From assembly GCF_020873915.1 (NCBI RefSeq), contig NZ_JAHWGP010000009.1, positions 1 to 64,000 on the forward strand: a stretch of 64,000 nt of DNA, in the 5' to 3' direction. Source of the stretch: Streptomyces sp. DH5. GTDB lineage: Bacteria; Actinomycetota; Actinomycetes; Streptomycetales; Streptomycetaceae. A model generated the notes under the pieces. That model made no database searches. It saw only the letters and a program-made list of their open reading frames with translations, and had not been told where the DNA came from. How positions within the stretch are numbered: position 1 is the stretch's first letter; every line of letters begins with the position of its first letter. Below are positions 35,405-43,927 of the stretch, piece by piece. The position numbers were made by a program, and so were the translations under genes.

Positions 35405-36576
35405 CCGAGGCCCCCTTCCAGCGCGCCCTGTGCCCGGCTGCGTTCCAGGTACGTGCTGGCGTGCCGCAACTCGGAGGTGAGGTTCTTCACCGTCGCCGCC
35501 ATCGCCTCGGTCGCCTGCACCTTGTAGGTGTCGATGGTGTCGAGGGTGCGGTAGATCTGCTGGAACGCGGACCGCAGGGTCTCCGCCCCGACCGCGGGGT
35601 CGGCGGCGATGCGCTGGATCTCCCCGCTCTGGGTCGCCAGCATCTCCGCGTTGCCCCGGATCAGGTCCTCGGTGGTGCCGCGCAGGGCGTTGACCTGCTC
35701 GACCACCTTCTTCTGGTGGTCCAGCGCGGACGCCAGCATCACGGAGATCCGCAGCGCCGACACGGTCGTGGTGGCCGCCCGGTCCACCCCCTTGATCAGC
35801 TCGTCGTTGTTGCGGCGCACGACGTCCATGGCGAGGTAGCCCTGTGCGCACACCGCCAGCTGCGTGAGCAGGTCCTGGTGCTTCTGCCGGACGGGGAAGA
35901 GGACGTCGGCACGCAGCGAGTCGGCCTGGGCGGGGTCGGCGGCCTCCATCCCCGCGATGTGCTCCTCGACCGCGGTGTCCAGGGCCTCCGTGAGCACGAC
36001 GTACTCCTGGAGCTTGCCCATGGTCTCCCACAGCCGTACCCGCTCGGTCTGCAACGCGGCACTGTCGCGGCGCAGTTCGTCCTGGCCGCTCCTGAGCGAC
36101 CCCACGATCCGGTTCAGGGTGCCCTGCGCCGAGGCGTACTTGGCGACGTGGTCACGCAGCCTGTTGCCGCCGGGCAGCCGGGAGAGGAACCTGCGGCCCT
36201 TGGAAACCGGTTGGTCCCGCGGGTCCAGGTCCTCGACCACGCGCCGCAGTTCGACGAGGGACCCCGCCACCACGGACTGGGCGTCCCCGCCCCGGTCGGG
36301 CAGGCTGCGTACCGTCCGCTCCAGCATGCGGTTGGACTGGGCGGTCGCGCCGCGCATCTCGCCGGCGCCCAGTGCGGTGATCTCGCTCACCTTGCCGGCG
36401 AACTCGGGGGAGCGGGCGTCCAGGGCGGCCAGCCCCTCGACGTACGCGGCGGCCTTGGCGGCCATGTCGGCGCGCACGGTGTCGTCGACGGGGACCAGAC
36501 CGCCGGCCTTCTCCCGCGGCACGGACTCGACCGCCTGGGGTGGCGTGAGGACGAAATCGCCGTCAGTGCTGCTCAT
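35401..36576 (-). CDS. TelA/KlaA-family toxic-anion resistance protein
   Basis: 391 aa, cytosolic, nearly all alpha-helical. It has the family's heptad-rich organisation and the core LRRVVEDLDPRDQP and VLFPVRQKHQDLL segments. TelA proteins are linked to tellurite and other toxic-anion or envelope-stress resistance, mechanism unknown. It overlaps the upstream binding-protein gene by 14 nt and the downstream VWA gene by ATGA, so all four proteins are likely made in fixed ratio. Length is normal for the family. Confidence 0.88.
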   Translation of the reverse strand: MSSTDGDFVLTPPQAVESVPREKAGGLVPVDDTVRADMAAKAAAYVEGLAALDARSPEFAGKVSEITALGAGEMRGATAQSNRMLERTVRSLPDRGGDAQSVVAGSLVELRRVVEDLDPRDQPVSKGRRFLSRLPGGNRLRDHVAKYASAQGTLNRIVGSLRSGQDELRRDSAALQTERVRLWETMGKLQEYVVLTEALDTAVEEHIAGMEAADPAQADSLRADVLFPVRQKHQDLLTQLAVCAQGYLAMDVVRRNNDELIKGVDRAATTTVSALRISVMLASALDHQKKVVEQVNALRGTTEDLIRGNAEMLATQSGEIQRIAADPAVGAETLRSAFQQIYRTLDTIDTYKVQATEAMAATVKNLTSELRHASTYLERSRAQGALEGGLG

Positions 36577-37669
36577 CTGTTGCTGTTCCCCCTTGTCCGC
36601 GCGCCCGCCGGGCCAGTTCGCGCAACACCGCGGAGGTGGGCACGGGAGCCTGGTGGACGTCGGTCAGTCGTGGCTTGAGATAGGCGGTGCGGCCCACGGC
36701 GGCCGCCGCGAACTCGGCGGTGTCGCCCTGCGGGCGGAACCCGTGCCGGACGGCCAGCTTCCGCAACGTCCGGTCGTTGCTGAGGAGTTCGGCGACCGCG
36801 CGGCCGTTCTCGGTGAGCGGTACGGCGGTGTGGTCGCTGTTGACCGTGGTGTCCGGGTAGAGGACGACGAGATCGTCCGCGGTCTGCAACTCGTCGAGGA
36901 GCGTGGCCACCTGTGACTCGTACACGAGGACGAGCGGGTTTCCGGCTCCGCTGACGAAGTCCCGGAACACCGCGTCCGTGCTGCTCTGCTGAGCGCCCTG
37001 GACGCGGACCAGCTTGCGCAGCAGCGGGGCGACACGCCCGGTCTCGGCGTCGTTCGCGACCACCTTGCCGCCGCCTGCGACATAGGAGGCGGCGGCCAGG
37101 TACAACGCCCCCGAGTTGGAACTCTCCGGGTCGGTGCTGGAGATGTAGAGGGTGCCGGTCAGTTCCCCGTGCCGCTCGGCCCCCTCGAGCTGCTGCCAGG
37201 TGCGATCGCGCCCGGCCGCGTCGAGGTAGGCGTCCATCTTCAGCGTGCCGGGCTTCTCCTTCCCGAGCGCGGCCAGCCCGTTGCGGGCCAGCACCTCGGC
37301 GGCCGCCCGGCGGGACACGACGACGAGCGGCGAGTAGAACGGCCGCGGCAGCGTCCCCCGCACCCCGTACTTCCCGGCCAGTTCGGCGGCGGGCGCCCGG
37401 CTGGACGGGAAGGCGAGGTCGTACCCCTCGAGATCCAGACTGTCCATGGCCCAGGACCCGGAGGTCTCGGCCTCGACGGTGTAGCCCTCGGCGGCGAGGG
37501 CCCCCACCACGTCCGGGTCCGCGAAGAACTCCGCCTTCTCGGATCCGATCACCATGCGCACGGTCTTCGTCGCCGTGCCCGCCTCCCCGCTGTCCCGGCC
37601 CGCGACGACGGCGGCCGCCACACCACCGATCAGCAGTACCGCGAGGAAGATTCCCAGGATACGTCTCAC
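36563..37669 (-). CDS. Membrane-anchored solute-binding-like protein, first gene of TelA operon
   Basis: 368 aa. N-terminal signal anchor (residues 3-23, ILGIFLAVLLIGGVAAAVVAG) without a lipobox. The rest is a type-2 periplasmic-binding fold: TVRMVIGSEKAEFF, YDLAFPSSRAPAAEL, TGTLYISSTDPESSNSGALY and LVLVYESQ. The SxSNSG segment resembles that in the downstream binding-VWA lipoprotein, so the two are probably paralogous sensors. GTG start with a weak ribosome site. The promoter must lie within or beyond the AraC-type relic 7 bp upstream. Confidence 0.82.
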   Translation of the reverse strand: MRRILGIFLAVLLIGGVAAAVVAGRDSGEAGTATKTVRMVIGSEKAEFFADPDVVGALAAEGYTVEAETSGSWAMDSLDLEGYDLAFPSSRAPAAELAGKYGVRGTLPRPFYSPLVVVSRRAAAEVLARNGLAALGKEKPGTLKMDAYLDAAGRDRTWQQLEGAERHGELTGTLYISSTDPESSNSGALYLAAASYVAGGGKVVANDAETGRVAPLLRKLVRVQGAQQSSTDAVFRDFVSGAGNPLVLVYESQVATLLDELQTADDLVVLYPDTTVNSDHTAVPLTENGRAVAELLSNDRTLRKLAVRHGFRPQGDTAEFAAAAVGRTAYLKPRLTDVHQAPVPTSAVLRELARRARGQGGTATDEQH

Positions 37670-38434
37670 GCACGGATCATCCCGCCGGAATCCAACGTTC
37701 CCCGGCGGCCCCGGTGAACGGCCGGTGTCCGCCCGATACCGGTACGCAACAGGAACTGGTCACTCCGCCACGGCCCGCCGGTGCCATGGCTCCGGTACCG
37801 GCGGGGGCCGCCGCACCGGACGGGCCGGGCGGAGCCCCGGAGACGCACGGTGGGCGCAAAGGTTGTGCCCGTCCATGTGCCCCTGTGGCATTGCGCACGT
37901 CCGTGAGCCGTGACGCTTGAGGGAGCGGATCCGCTGGACGACGTGGGTGCGCGAGGGACACCTCCGGCGTCACCATCACGAGCCCCTCCGGGACGGTGGG
38001 ATCGCCACCGAGCAACTCCGCGACCCGGGGCTCGGACAGCACGATCTCGGTGTACGCGTCGGGCCCCAGCGGATGCGCGAACTGCTGCTCCGCGCCAAGA
38101 CGTTCGACGTACACGCTGCCCGCGTCCAGCATCTGCTCCACCCCGTCGACCCGGGCCCGCAGCACCCCGTCCCGGAGCAGTACCAGACCGAACACCGGAG
38201 CGGGCCGGGGCGACGACCAGCCGCGCGCGGCGCCGGCGCAGCGCACGTCGGCGAGAAGGACGTGGTCCTCGCACAGGTACACCCGTCGGTCCCCGGCTGC
38301 GCGGCTCGGCGACCGGCCTGACGACGACCGGCGCGACCTCCTTCAGCGCACCGGACCTCGGCCTCACCCACCCGAACGCCGAGTTCGGCTCGGTCCTGGG
38401 CGGCTGATTCCCCGTAACGCCGCATGAGAGACGG
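37670..38434. other. Region between TelA operon and WhiJ-type cassette, relics only
   Basis: About 765 bp holding an AraC-type relic (37677-38282, minus) and, on the plus strand at about 38300-38407, an open frame ending TSFSAPDLGLTHPNAEFG before a stop. The latter looks like the tail of an unknown gene whose body is missing. No intact gene supported. Confidence 0.45.
37677..38282 (-). pseudogene. Truncated AraC-type regulator (ligand domain only)
   Basis: The first about 115 codons match the N-terminal cupin-like domain of Streptomyces AraC regulators: VYLCEDHVLLADVRC, a DGVEQMLDAGSVYVERLGAE segment and VTPEVSLAHPR. The sequence then continues into about 85 codons of Pro/Gly-rich nonsense with no trace of the double-HTH DNA-binding domain. 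Normal length would be 250-300 aa. I judge it a relic; a functional truncated protein cannot be excluded. GTG start at 38282. Confidence 0.55.
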
Positions 38435-38464
38435 CTACCGCGGGTCGCGGCCCGCGGTAGCCGT
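38431..38464 (-). terminator. Hairpin terminator, 14-bp stem, overlapping gene end
   Basis: ACGGCTACCGCGGG (38431-38444) and CCCGCGGTAGCCGT (38451-38464) are perfectly paired with a 6-nt loop. The last codons of the HATPase gene lie within it. Confidence 0.8.
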
Positions 38465-38908
38465 ACGGCGACGCCCTCCGGCGGGCGCCACGGACGCCAC
38501 GGACACCGCGCCCCCTCGGTCCGGGAGAGCCCGTCCCTCTCCCGGTCCCGCTCCCAGCTCGCACCACACGGTCTTGTCGCCCGGCCCGTGCGTCACACCC
38601 CACCTCGACGCCAGCGCGTCCAGCAGCGCGAGCCCCCGTCCCGACTCCGCGTCGACGTCCACGGCCGCGCGCAGGACGGGCAGCACCCGCGGGTCGGGGT
38701 CGGTGACCTCCAGCCGCGTACGCCCGCCGTCGTCGCGCGACACCCGGACGGTGACGGGAACTCCCTCGCCGAGGTGCTGGATCACGTTGGTGACGAGTTC
38801 GCTCGCGCAGAGCTGGACGTCGGTGCCGTAGTCGCGCAGGGCACGGCGTACGGAGGACACCCCGGCCGGTGTCGCGAGCAGTTCCAGGGTGGTGACCGGT
38901 CGTCGCAT
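38435..38908 (-). CDS. RsbW/AbaA-like HATPase (anti-sigma-type ATP-binding protein)
   Basis: 157 aa. GHKL ATPase fold of the RsbW type: N-box CASELVTNVIQH (about 34-45), G1 box TDPDPRVLP, G2 region AESGRGLALLDALASRW (about 88-104). Such proteins are kinases or anti-sigma partners, and in Streptomyces they accompany WhiJ-type HTH regulators. The last 30 residues are low-complexity and run into the terminator hairpin. The ATG overlaps the upstream 67-aa gene's stop as TGATG; a GTG at 38911 is an alternative. Confidence 0.86.
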   Translation of the reverse strand: MRRPVTTLELLATPAGVSSVRRALRDYGTDVQLCASELVTNVIQHLGEGVPVTVRVSRDDGGRTRLEVTDPDPRVLPVLRAAVDVDAESGRGLALLDALASRWGVTHGPGDKTVWCELGAGPGEGRALPDRGGAVSVASVAPAGGRRRTATAGRDPR

Positions 38909-39111
38909 CACGCGGCCCCCTTGCGGAGGGCGGCGGTGAGGGCGTGGGCGGTGAGGAGGTTGCAGTTGCCGAGCGAGATCAGCGGCCGGGTGGGGCAGCG
39001 GGAGGCGAAGGCCGGGAGGTCGACGCCGAGGGACGGCAGGGTGATGCCGTGCGCGGCGAGTGCCGCCCGCAACTCCTCGGCGCAGGCGTCGGCTTCGGTG
39101 GGGCTGTGCAT
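38908..39111 (-). CDS. Small protein of WhiJ-type cassette
   Basis: 67 aa, soluble. It contains ELRAALAAHGITLPSLGVDL and a central SLGNCNLLTAHALTAALRKG helix. It is coupled by TGATG overlap to the HATPase gene and divergent from the HTH-DUF5753 gene. Similar 60-80-residue proteins accompany these cassettes in Streptomyces; function unknown. Confidence 0.7.
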   Translation of the reverse strand: MHSPTEADACAEELRAALAAHGITLPSLGVDLPAFASRCPTRPLISLGNCNLLTAHALTAALRKGAA

Positions 39112-39270
39112 GGGGGATTCACACCTTCCAGTGCGCTGTGTGACGTACCGCTCACACTGTGCCGCCGGTCGGCGTAACGTGACAGCCCTTCCGCATCCCG
39201 GCCCTGAACTGCACGGATGCGGTGCGGGGGTGGGTAGCGGGCGGTAACGGCACACCAAGGACGGTGAACG

Positions 39271-40149
39271 ATGGGACAGCGCAAGGACATCGACGGCTCG
39301 ACGGGCGTCCCGACCTTCTACGGCAGCGAGCTGCGCTGGAAGCGGGAGGAAGCGGGGCTGACGCTCCAGCAACTCGTCGAGGGCAGCTTCTACGGCCCGA
39401 GCCACCTCAGCGAGATCGAGCGCGGGACGCGGAGGATGCCGGCGGAACTGGCGGAACACGTGGACAAGGTGCTCGGCACGGACGGGTTCTTCCGGCGGCG
39501 CTGCGAGGACGTGCGGAGGGCGAAACGGCGGGGGCACGCGAGCTACTTCGAGCGGGTGCTGGAGGCGGAGAAGCACGCCAAGTCCATTGAGGAGTGGTGC
39601 CCGACCCTGATTCCCGGCTTGCTCCAGACGGACGCCTATGCTCGGGCACTCGTTCAGGCAGCCATGCCGCTGGCTCAGGACGAAGAGGTGGAGGAGAAGG
39701 TCAATGCGCGACTGGCACGGGCCCGTCTCTTCGAGGACAACCACAAGACGCCGATGTACTGGGCGATCCTCTCCGAGGTGCTGCTGCGGCAACCGGTCCT
39801 TCCGTCAGAGCAGACGGCCGAGCAACTGGACCACATCGTTGCGTTGGCCCGCCGCCGCCGGATCGTTCCCCAGATTCTCCCGTGGAACTGCGGCCCGCAC
39901 CCACTCATGATGGGGATGGCCAAGATCATGACCTTCCCTGACGCTCCGCCGTTGGTCTACTTGGAGTCTCAGCACAGCGGGGACACCATGGACGATCCGC
40001 CCCTCGTGGAGGAGTACCGCCGGTCGTACGATCTGCTCAGGGCCGCCGCACTGCCACCGGAGGCGTCCCTCGCCCTAATTCAACAAACGGCTGAGGATGT
40101 ACGAAATGGCAAGCAGCGCGATCGACTTGAGCACTGCCATCTGGCGTAA
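39271..40149 (+). CDS. WhiJ-type HTH regulator with DUF5753 domain
   Basis: 292 aa. XRE helix-turn-helix at about 17-75 (LRWKREEAGLTLQQLVEGSF, SHLSEIERGTRRMP). DUF5753 ligand or partner domain at about 90-275, with the hallmark YFERVLEAEKHAKSIEEW and IPGLLQTDAYARAL. In S. coelicolor WhiJ acts as a developmental repressor released by its DUF397 partner, which here overlaps its 3' end. AAGGACGGTG lies upstream of the ATG. Confidence 0.92.
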   Translation: MGQRKDIDGSTGVPTFYGSELRWKREEAGLTLQQLVEGSFYGPSHLSEIERGTRRMPAELAEHVDKVLGTDGFFRRRCEDVRRAKRRGHASYFERVLEAEKHAKSIEEWCPTLIPGLLQTDAYARALVQAAMPLAQDEEVEEKVNARLARARLFEDNHKTPMYWAILSEVLLRQPVLPSEQTAEQLDHIVALARRRRIVPQILPWNCGPHPLMMGMAKIMTFPDAPPLVYLESQHSGDTMDDPPLVEEYRRSYDLLRAAALPPEASLALIQQTAEDVRNGKQRDRLEHCHLA

Positions 40150-40381
40150 GAGCAGCTACAGCAACGGAACGGGCGGCGACTGCGTCGAGGTAGCCGACGC
40201 CGTCCCCGCCGCCGCCCGCTGGCGCAAGAGCACCTACAGCAACGGCGACGGCGGCAACTGCCTCGAAGTTTGCGACGCCCACACCACCATCGTCCCCGTC
40301 CGCGACTCCAAGGTCCCCCACGGCCCGGTCCTCACCGTCACGGCCCCGGCCTGGACGTCGTTCGTCACGTCCCTCAAGTAG
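40106..40381 (+). CDS. DUF397 protein with a duplicated N-terminal motif
   Basis: 91 aa. A DUF397 domain normally has one WRKSSYS motif followed by about 50 residues. Here WRKSSYSNGTGGDCVEVAD begins at residue 13 and a second copy, WRKSTYSNGDGGNCLEVCD, at residue 39, before one normal C-terminal half (VPVRDSKVPHGPVLTV). So the protein has one and a half domains. The ATG at 40106 has GAGG 9 nt upstream and lies inside the end of the HTH gene (44-nt overlap). It is the likely antagonist of the WhiJ-type regulator. Confidence 0.88.
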   Translation: MASSAIDLSTAIWRKSSYSNGTGGDCVEVADAVPAAARWRKSTYSNGDGGNCLEVCDAHTTIVPVRDSKVPHGPVLTVTAPAWTSFVTSLK

Positions 40382-40390
40382 GCGGCCGCA

Positions 40391-40969
40391 TCAGGGCATT
40401 GGCAGTGACTGCACCCTGGTGACCTGCCCCTGGCCGTCGAAACTCAGGTCGTACCCGACGGCCGAGCGGGCCGGGGACGACTGCGCCGTCAGCCGGCTGA
40501 CGAACTCGGCCTGGGAGTACGACGCGGCACGCGTCTCGTCGCCGATCGGGACCGACAGCAGCACCTGGGCGTCCTCGGCCACGGGTACCTCCGTGTAGGG
40601 CCCCTCGCCCGGGGTGATCACCCATGCCTCGAACTTGGGGTGGAGCTTCTTCTGGGCGGGCCGCACCGACAGGTACGTCCGCCCGTCGCCGGTCCGGGCG
40701 CTGTCGATCTGCACCAACTGCTTGGTACCGGCCCACGAAGCCGCACCGGTCGCCGACGACGACGCCGTACCGTCCGGGTCGGCGGTGCCGTCCGGCGCGG
40801 TGGTCGGAGCCGTCTCCCCGGCCGACGCGGAAGGGGTCGCCGATGTCACGGGTGCGGTGGTGGTGGCCGCCTGCCCGTCGCCCTCACCGCTGCATCCGGT
40901 CAGGGCCACGAGGCCGAAGGCGAGAGCGGTGAGGCAGCGCAGGGCGGGCCGGTGGTGTGCGAGGCGCAT
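40391..40969 (-). CDS. Putative lipoprotein, unknown
   Basis: 192 aa. Signal peptide with lipobox LTGC (C26), a Thr/Ala/Ser-rich linker (about 30-78), then a small mixed domain (about 80-192: KQLVQIDSARTGDGRTYLSV, FEAWVITPGEGPYTEVPV). It resembles the C-terminal domain of the membrane protein encoded at 41092-41676, with similar layout and a final sentence-like QGQVTRVQSLPMP. Ends 9 bp from the DUF397 gene, convergent. No recognised family. Confidence 0.75.
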   Translation of the reverse strand: MRLAHHRPALRCLTALAFGLVALTGCSGEGDGQAATTTAPVTSATPSASAGETAPTTAPDGTADPDGTASSSATGAASWAGTKQLVQIDSARTGDGRTYLSVRPAQKKLHPKFEAWVITPGEGPYTEVPVAEDAQVLLSVPIGDETRAASYSQAEFVSRLTAQSSPARSAVGYDLSFDGQGQVTRVQSLPMP

Positions 40970-41091
40970 GGTCAGGTCCCCCGAGAGGTCACGTGTGTTC
41001 TGGTGTCGCAGTCTCTACGCGCCACCCCACCGTTTGGGTTACACCTCGGGGCGATTGATGTGATGCCGCCCGCTCCGAGCCCCCTGCGGAC

Positions 41092-41676
41092 TCACTCGGC
41101 GAGCCAGTACGCCTCCCGCAGCGACTGCACGCGGCCCTCGCTGTCGAAGTCGATCGCGAACACCCACCGGGGGCCGGCGTCCAGTTGGTCCACGAGTTCG
41201 CCCAGTTCCACGTCCGCCGGGTTCCCGCCGGCCAGCCGCCGTGCTTCGACCAGCGTCCTGCGCGGCAGGGTCAGCGTGTGCGCCCCGCCACCAGGTGCCG
41301 CGGTTCCTCGTACGTCGCGGAGCCGCTCGACGGTGACCCGCACCGTGTCACCCTTCGCCACCGCCCCGTACACATAGCCCAGCTCGCTGACGTACTCCTC
41401 ACCTGGAGCGGGCGTCGGCGGTACGAACCGCGACGTGGTCGGCGCCGGGACGGAGGCGGGCGGCTCGGGCCCCCGGGCGGCCCGGACCAGCGACACACCG
41501 CCCAGGGCCACGGCCGCGGCCAGCAGGGCGCCGCCCGACGCCAGAGCGGCCCGCTTGCGGCGCAGACGCCGCTCACCGCGCGCCCGGATCCGCTCCGCGG
41601 CGAGCGGGTCCGTGTGCCGTCGGCCCGACTCGGCGAGGTCGGCCAGGTGTTCCCCCAGCCTGGTTTCGTCAGCCAT
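41092..41676 (-). CDS. Single-pass membrane protein, probable anti-sigma-type partner
   Basis: 194 aa. The cytosolic helical N-terminus (1-42) is followed by one membrane helix (about 43-65) and a Pro/Thr linker. The extracytoplasmic domain (about 95-194) contains VRVTVERLRDVRG and a final FAIDFDSEGRVQSLREAYWL. Its start overlaps the end of the ECF sigma gene by 8 nt, the usual genetics of a sigma/anti-sigma pair. No zinc-binding HxxxCxxC motif, so it is not a ZAS-type anti-sigma. Confidence 0.8.
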   Translation of the reverse strand: MADETRLGEHLADLAESGRRHTDPLAAERIRARGERRLRRKRAALASGGALLAAAVALGGVSLVRAARGPEPPASVPAPTTSRFVPPTPAPGEEYVSELGYVYGAVAKGDTVRVTVERLRDVRGTAAPGGGAHTLTLPRRTLVEARRLAGGNPADVELGELVDQLDAGPRWVFAIDFDSEGRVQSLREAYWLAE

Positions 41677-42226
41677 GACGTCCCTCCGACAGGCGGCTCG
41701 TCCGCGGGTCCAGCTCGGTGTCGGCCAGCAGCCGTGCCAGCGCCGCCCGGCCCCGGCTCAGGTGCACCTTGACCGTACCGACCGGGCAGCCGGCCTCGGC
41801 AGCCACCTGCTCCACCGACAGGTCACACAGATGGTGCAGCACCACGGCCCGCCGGTGCGCCTCCGGGATCTGCCGCAGCGCCTGGACCAGCAGCACGTGG
41901 TGCGGTTCCGGGGGCGGAGCCGGGGCCGGCGGGCCCTGCCTCCGGGCGAACGCCAGCGCGGTGCGCACCCGCCGCCACCGGCTGACCGCCAGCCGCCAGG
42001 CCACGGTGCGCACCCACGCCTCGGGAGCGCCGTTCAGGTCCAGTTCGGCCCGGCGTTCCCAGGCCCGGGCGAAGGCCTCCTGGACCACGTCCTGCGCCTC
42101 GGCGAGGTCGCCTGTCATCGCGTACAACTGGCCGATGAGCCTGCCGACGCTCTCGGCGTAGAAGGCGTCGAACTCGACGTGCTCGTCCGCACCCCGGCCG
42201 CCGCGCGGTACATCCGGTGATCGCAT
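41669..42226 (-). CDS. ECF RNA polymerase sigma factor (SigE family)
   Basis: 185 aa. Region 2 at about 15-80 (FYAESVGRLIGQLYAMTGD, AEAQDVVQEAFARAWERR) and region 4 at about 105-160 (LRQIPEAHRRAVVLHHLCDLS, VAAEAGCPVGTVKVHLSRGR). It should direct RNA polymerase to a small regulon under control of the co-encoded membrane protein. The ATG at 42226 was chosen for its AGGAGAGG ribosome site; the frame extends to 42247 without one. Confidence 0.93.
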   Translation of the reverse strand: MRSPDVPRGGRGADEHVEFDAFYAESVGRLIGQLYAMTGDLAEAQDVVQEAFARAWERRAELDLNGAPEAWVRTVAWRLAVSRWRRVRTALAFARRQGPPAPAPPPEPHHVLLVQALRQIPEAHRRAVVLHHLCDLSVEQVAAEAGCPVGTVKVHLSRGRAALARLLADTELDPRTSRLSEGRHG

Positions 42227-42435
42227 GCCTCTCCTGTCGCGCTGCACGGTGTCATCCGACTGCCGCGCGACACAAGTGGTCAGCGATTCGGGAAGGGCTC
42301 GGGAGCAGTGACGTTCTCGCCGCCGGACGCGCAGAGAGAGTCGTGACCGTCATGGAGATGTTCCCGCGGGCCGGCGGGCGAGGCATGGAGACCAGGCACG
42401 CCGGTGTCGTCCGCCGAGCGCGAGGACGTGGCTGA

Positions 42436-43200
42436 GTGTCCCGCGTCTCCCCCCGTTCCTGGTTGATCCTCGCCGTGCTCGCCGTGGGCCTGTTGGTACT
42501 CACGTATGCCGCCACGACGACCGGACCGCGCGCGTCCGGCGAACGGCAGGCCCCTGTCGAGCCGTTGCCGGACAGGCCGCTCCCCACCGGCGGTACGGCC
42601 CAGCTCTCGAAATGCGGGGTGGACGCATGGCCCCGGCCGGTACCGCGGGGCGAAGGTGAGCAGAGCAAGGACCCGAGCCTGGTGTTCACCAGCTGGGGCT
42701 TCTACGACCCGGGGCCGAAGACGCCGGGCGAACCCCGCTTCACCGTCCACGCGGTCATCCGGACGGGCGACCGTGCCCTGTGGCTCGACGCACCGCTGGC
42801 CAAAGGCCGGGTCACCCTCGATCTCCACGGCCCCCACGGTGAGGGTGTCCGCGCTTCCGCCCGCGGTCTCACCGCGACCGTCGTGGAAAGCGGCTATATG
42901 GGCAAACCCGTGGAGGCCCCGGCGTCCGGCCGTTTCCGGGTGGAGCCGGGCAAGGAACTGCTCCTGGACGTGGAGTTGCCTGCCGGGGCCGTATGCCCTG
43001 GTCACAGCCTGGCCGACGTCATCAACTGCTCGCCCGAGCACACCAATGACGCCGCGGACTGCCCGGTGCTGACCCTCACCCTCGCCGACCCGGCGGTCCG
43101 CGCCTACCGCGCCGGGACGACGACGGGCGACAGCGCGGCCGGCTCTTTCAGCGACCGGCTTGTCGCGGTCTCCATGGAGGTGGAGGCCTCTCAGGTGTGA
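42436..43200 (+). CDS. Membrane-anchored exported protein, unknown
   Basis: 254 aa. N-terminal signal anchor (about 9-27, WLILAVLAVGLLVLTYAAT), then an extracytoplasmic beta-rich domain (about 60-250) with three to four Cys (SKCGVDAW, VCPGHSL, INCSPEH, DCPVLTL) that probably form disulfides. GTG start with GAGGACG upstream. It is divergent from the ECF sigma gene, which could control it. No family recognised. Confidence 0.75.
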   Translation: MSRVSPRSWLILAVLAVGLLVLTYAATTTGPRASGERQAPVEPLPDRPLPTGGTAQLSKCGVDAWPRPVPRGEGEQSKDPSLVFTSWGFYDPGPKTPGEPRFTVHAVIRTGDRALWLDAPLAKGRVTLDLHGPHGEGVRASARGLTATVVESGYMGKPVEAPASGRFRVEPGKELLLDVELPAGAVCPGHSLADVINCSPEHTNDAADCPVLTLTLADPAVRAYRAGTTTGDSAAGSFSDRLVAVSMEVEASQV

Positions 43201-43243
43201 GCGGCCCGACAGGGTGCCGTACGGGCGTACAGCGGGGACCGAT

Positions 43244-43927
43244 TCAGTGCTGGTTCACCGGAAGGACGGCCGCCGGGTCGCAACGCCTCGGGCAGGCCAG
43301 CAGATAGACCTCGTTGCCGAGGAACATCAGGTAGGCGTCGTCCTGGATGCTGTACGGCTGCACCGGAGCCCCGGGGCGGACGCCGAAACCCCAGTTCTCC
43401 GGCACCTGGCAGACGAACGCCAACTCCGCGCCGCACGCGCACCGGTAGTACTCGGGGCACTGCGCCCAGGATGCCGTACCGCCCACCTTGAAATGCGTGT
43501 TCCTGACGGGCCGCAGGGTCAGGGGGAGTGCGCGCACGGCCGGTTCGGGCTCCGACTCCGGAATGCCCGGGTCACGCTGGAGCAGCACCCGCCAGAACGA
43601 GCCCGGGAACGGCGGCTGCGGAGCCTCCCAGAACCGGGGCACGAGGCGGTCGCCGGCCGTCACCGGGTCGGACGCGTCGTGGTGGTGGGCGCAGTGGAAG
43701 ACCGACAGGTGTTCCCCGCCGAAGAACTCGATGTCGTCGGGCAGGTCGAGTTGGAAGAACAGCGCCATACGCTCGCCGCAGAAGCACCGCGGCCACTCCT
43801 GGCCGTCGTCGAAGTAGGGCCACCCGCCCACCGAGTCGCGGGCCGGCCGGTCCAGCGGCTCGGTACCGATCTCGATCCCGTACTCGGGCGGCGCCACCCA
43901 CTCCTCGTCCGGTCCGTCGTCGCTCAC
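43244..43927 (-). CDS. DUF1963-type (YwqG-like) protein
   Basis: 227 aa, soluble. DUF1963 features: GGWPYFDDGQEWPRCFCGE (about 34-52), LFFQLDLPDD, a central FHCAHHHDASDP and CRCACGAELAFVCQVPENW-like sequence. Several CxC/CxxC pairs suggest bound zinc. The GTG start overlaps the SUKH gene's stop as GTGA, so the two are translated together. DUF1963 occurs among immunity proteins of polymorphic toxin systems, but also elsewhere. Confidence 0.8.
   Translation of the reverse strand: MSDDGPDEEWVAPPEYGIEIGTEPLDRPARDSVGGWPYFDDGQEWPRCFCGERMALFFQLDLPDDIEFFGGEHLSVFHCAHHHDASDPVTAGDRLVPRFWEAPQPPFPGSFWRVLLQRDPGIPESEPEPAVRALPLTLRPVRNTHFKVGGTASWAQCPEYYRCACGAELAFVCQVPENWGFGVRPGAPVQPYSIQDDAYLMFLGNEVYLLACPRRCDPAAVLPVNQH

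Noticed and set aside
33268-37669. TelA operon as an ABC importer (two binding proteins)
   Set aside because: No permease or ATPase gene adjoins it, and TelA plus VWA partners point to a stress system instead.
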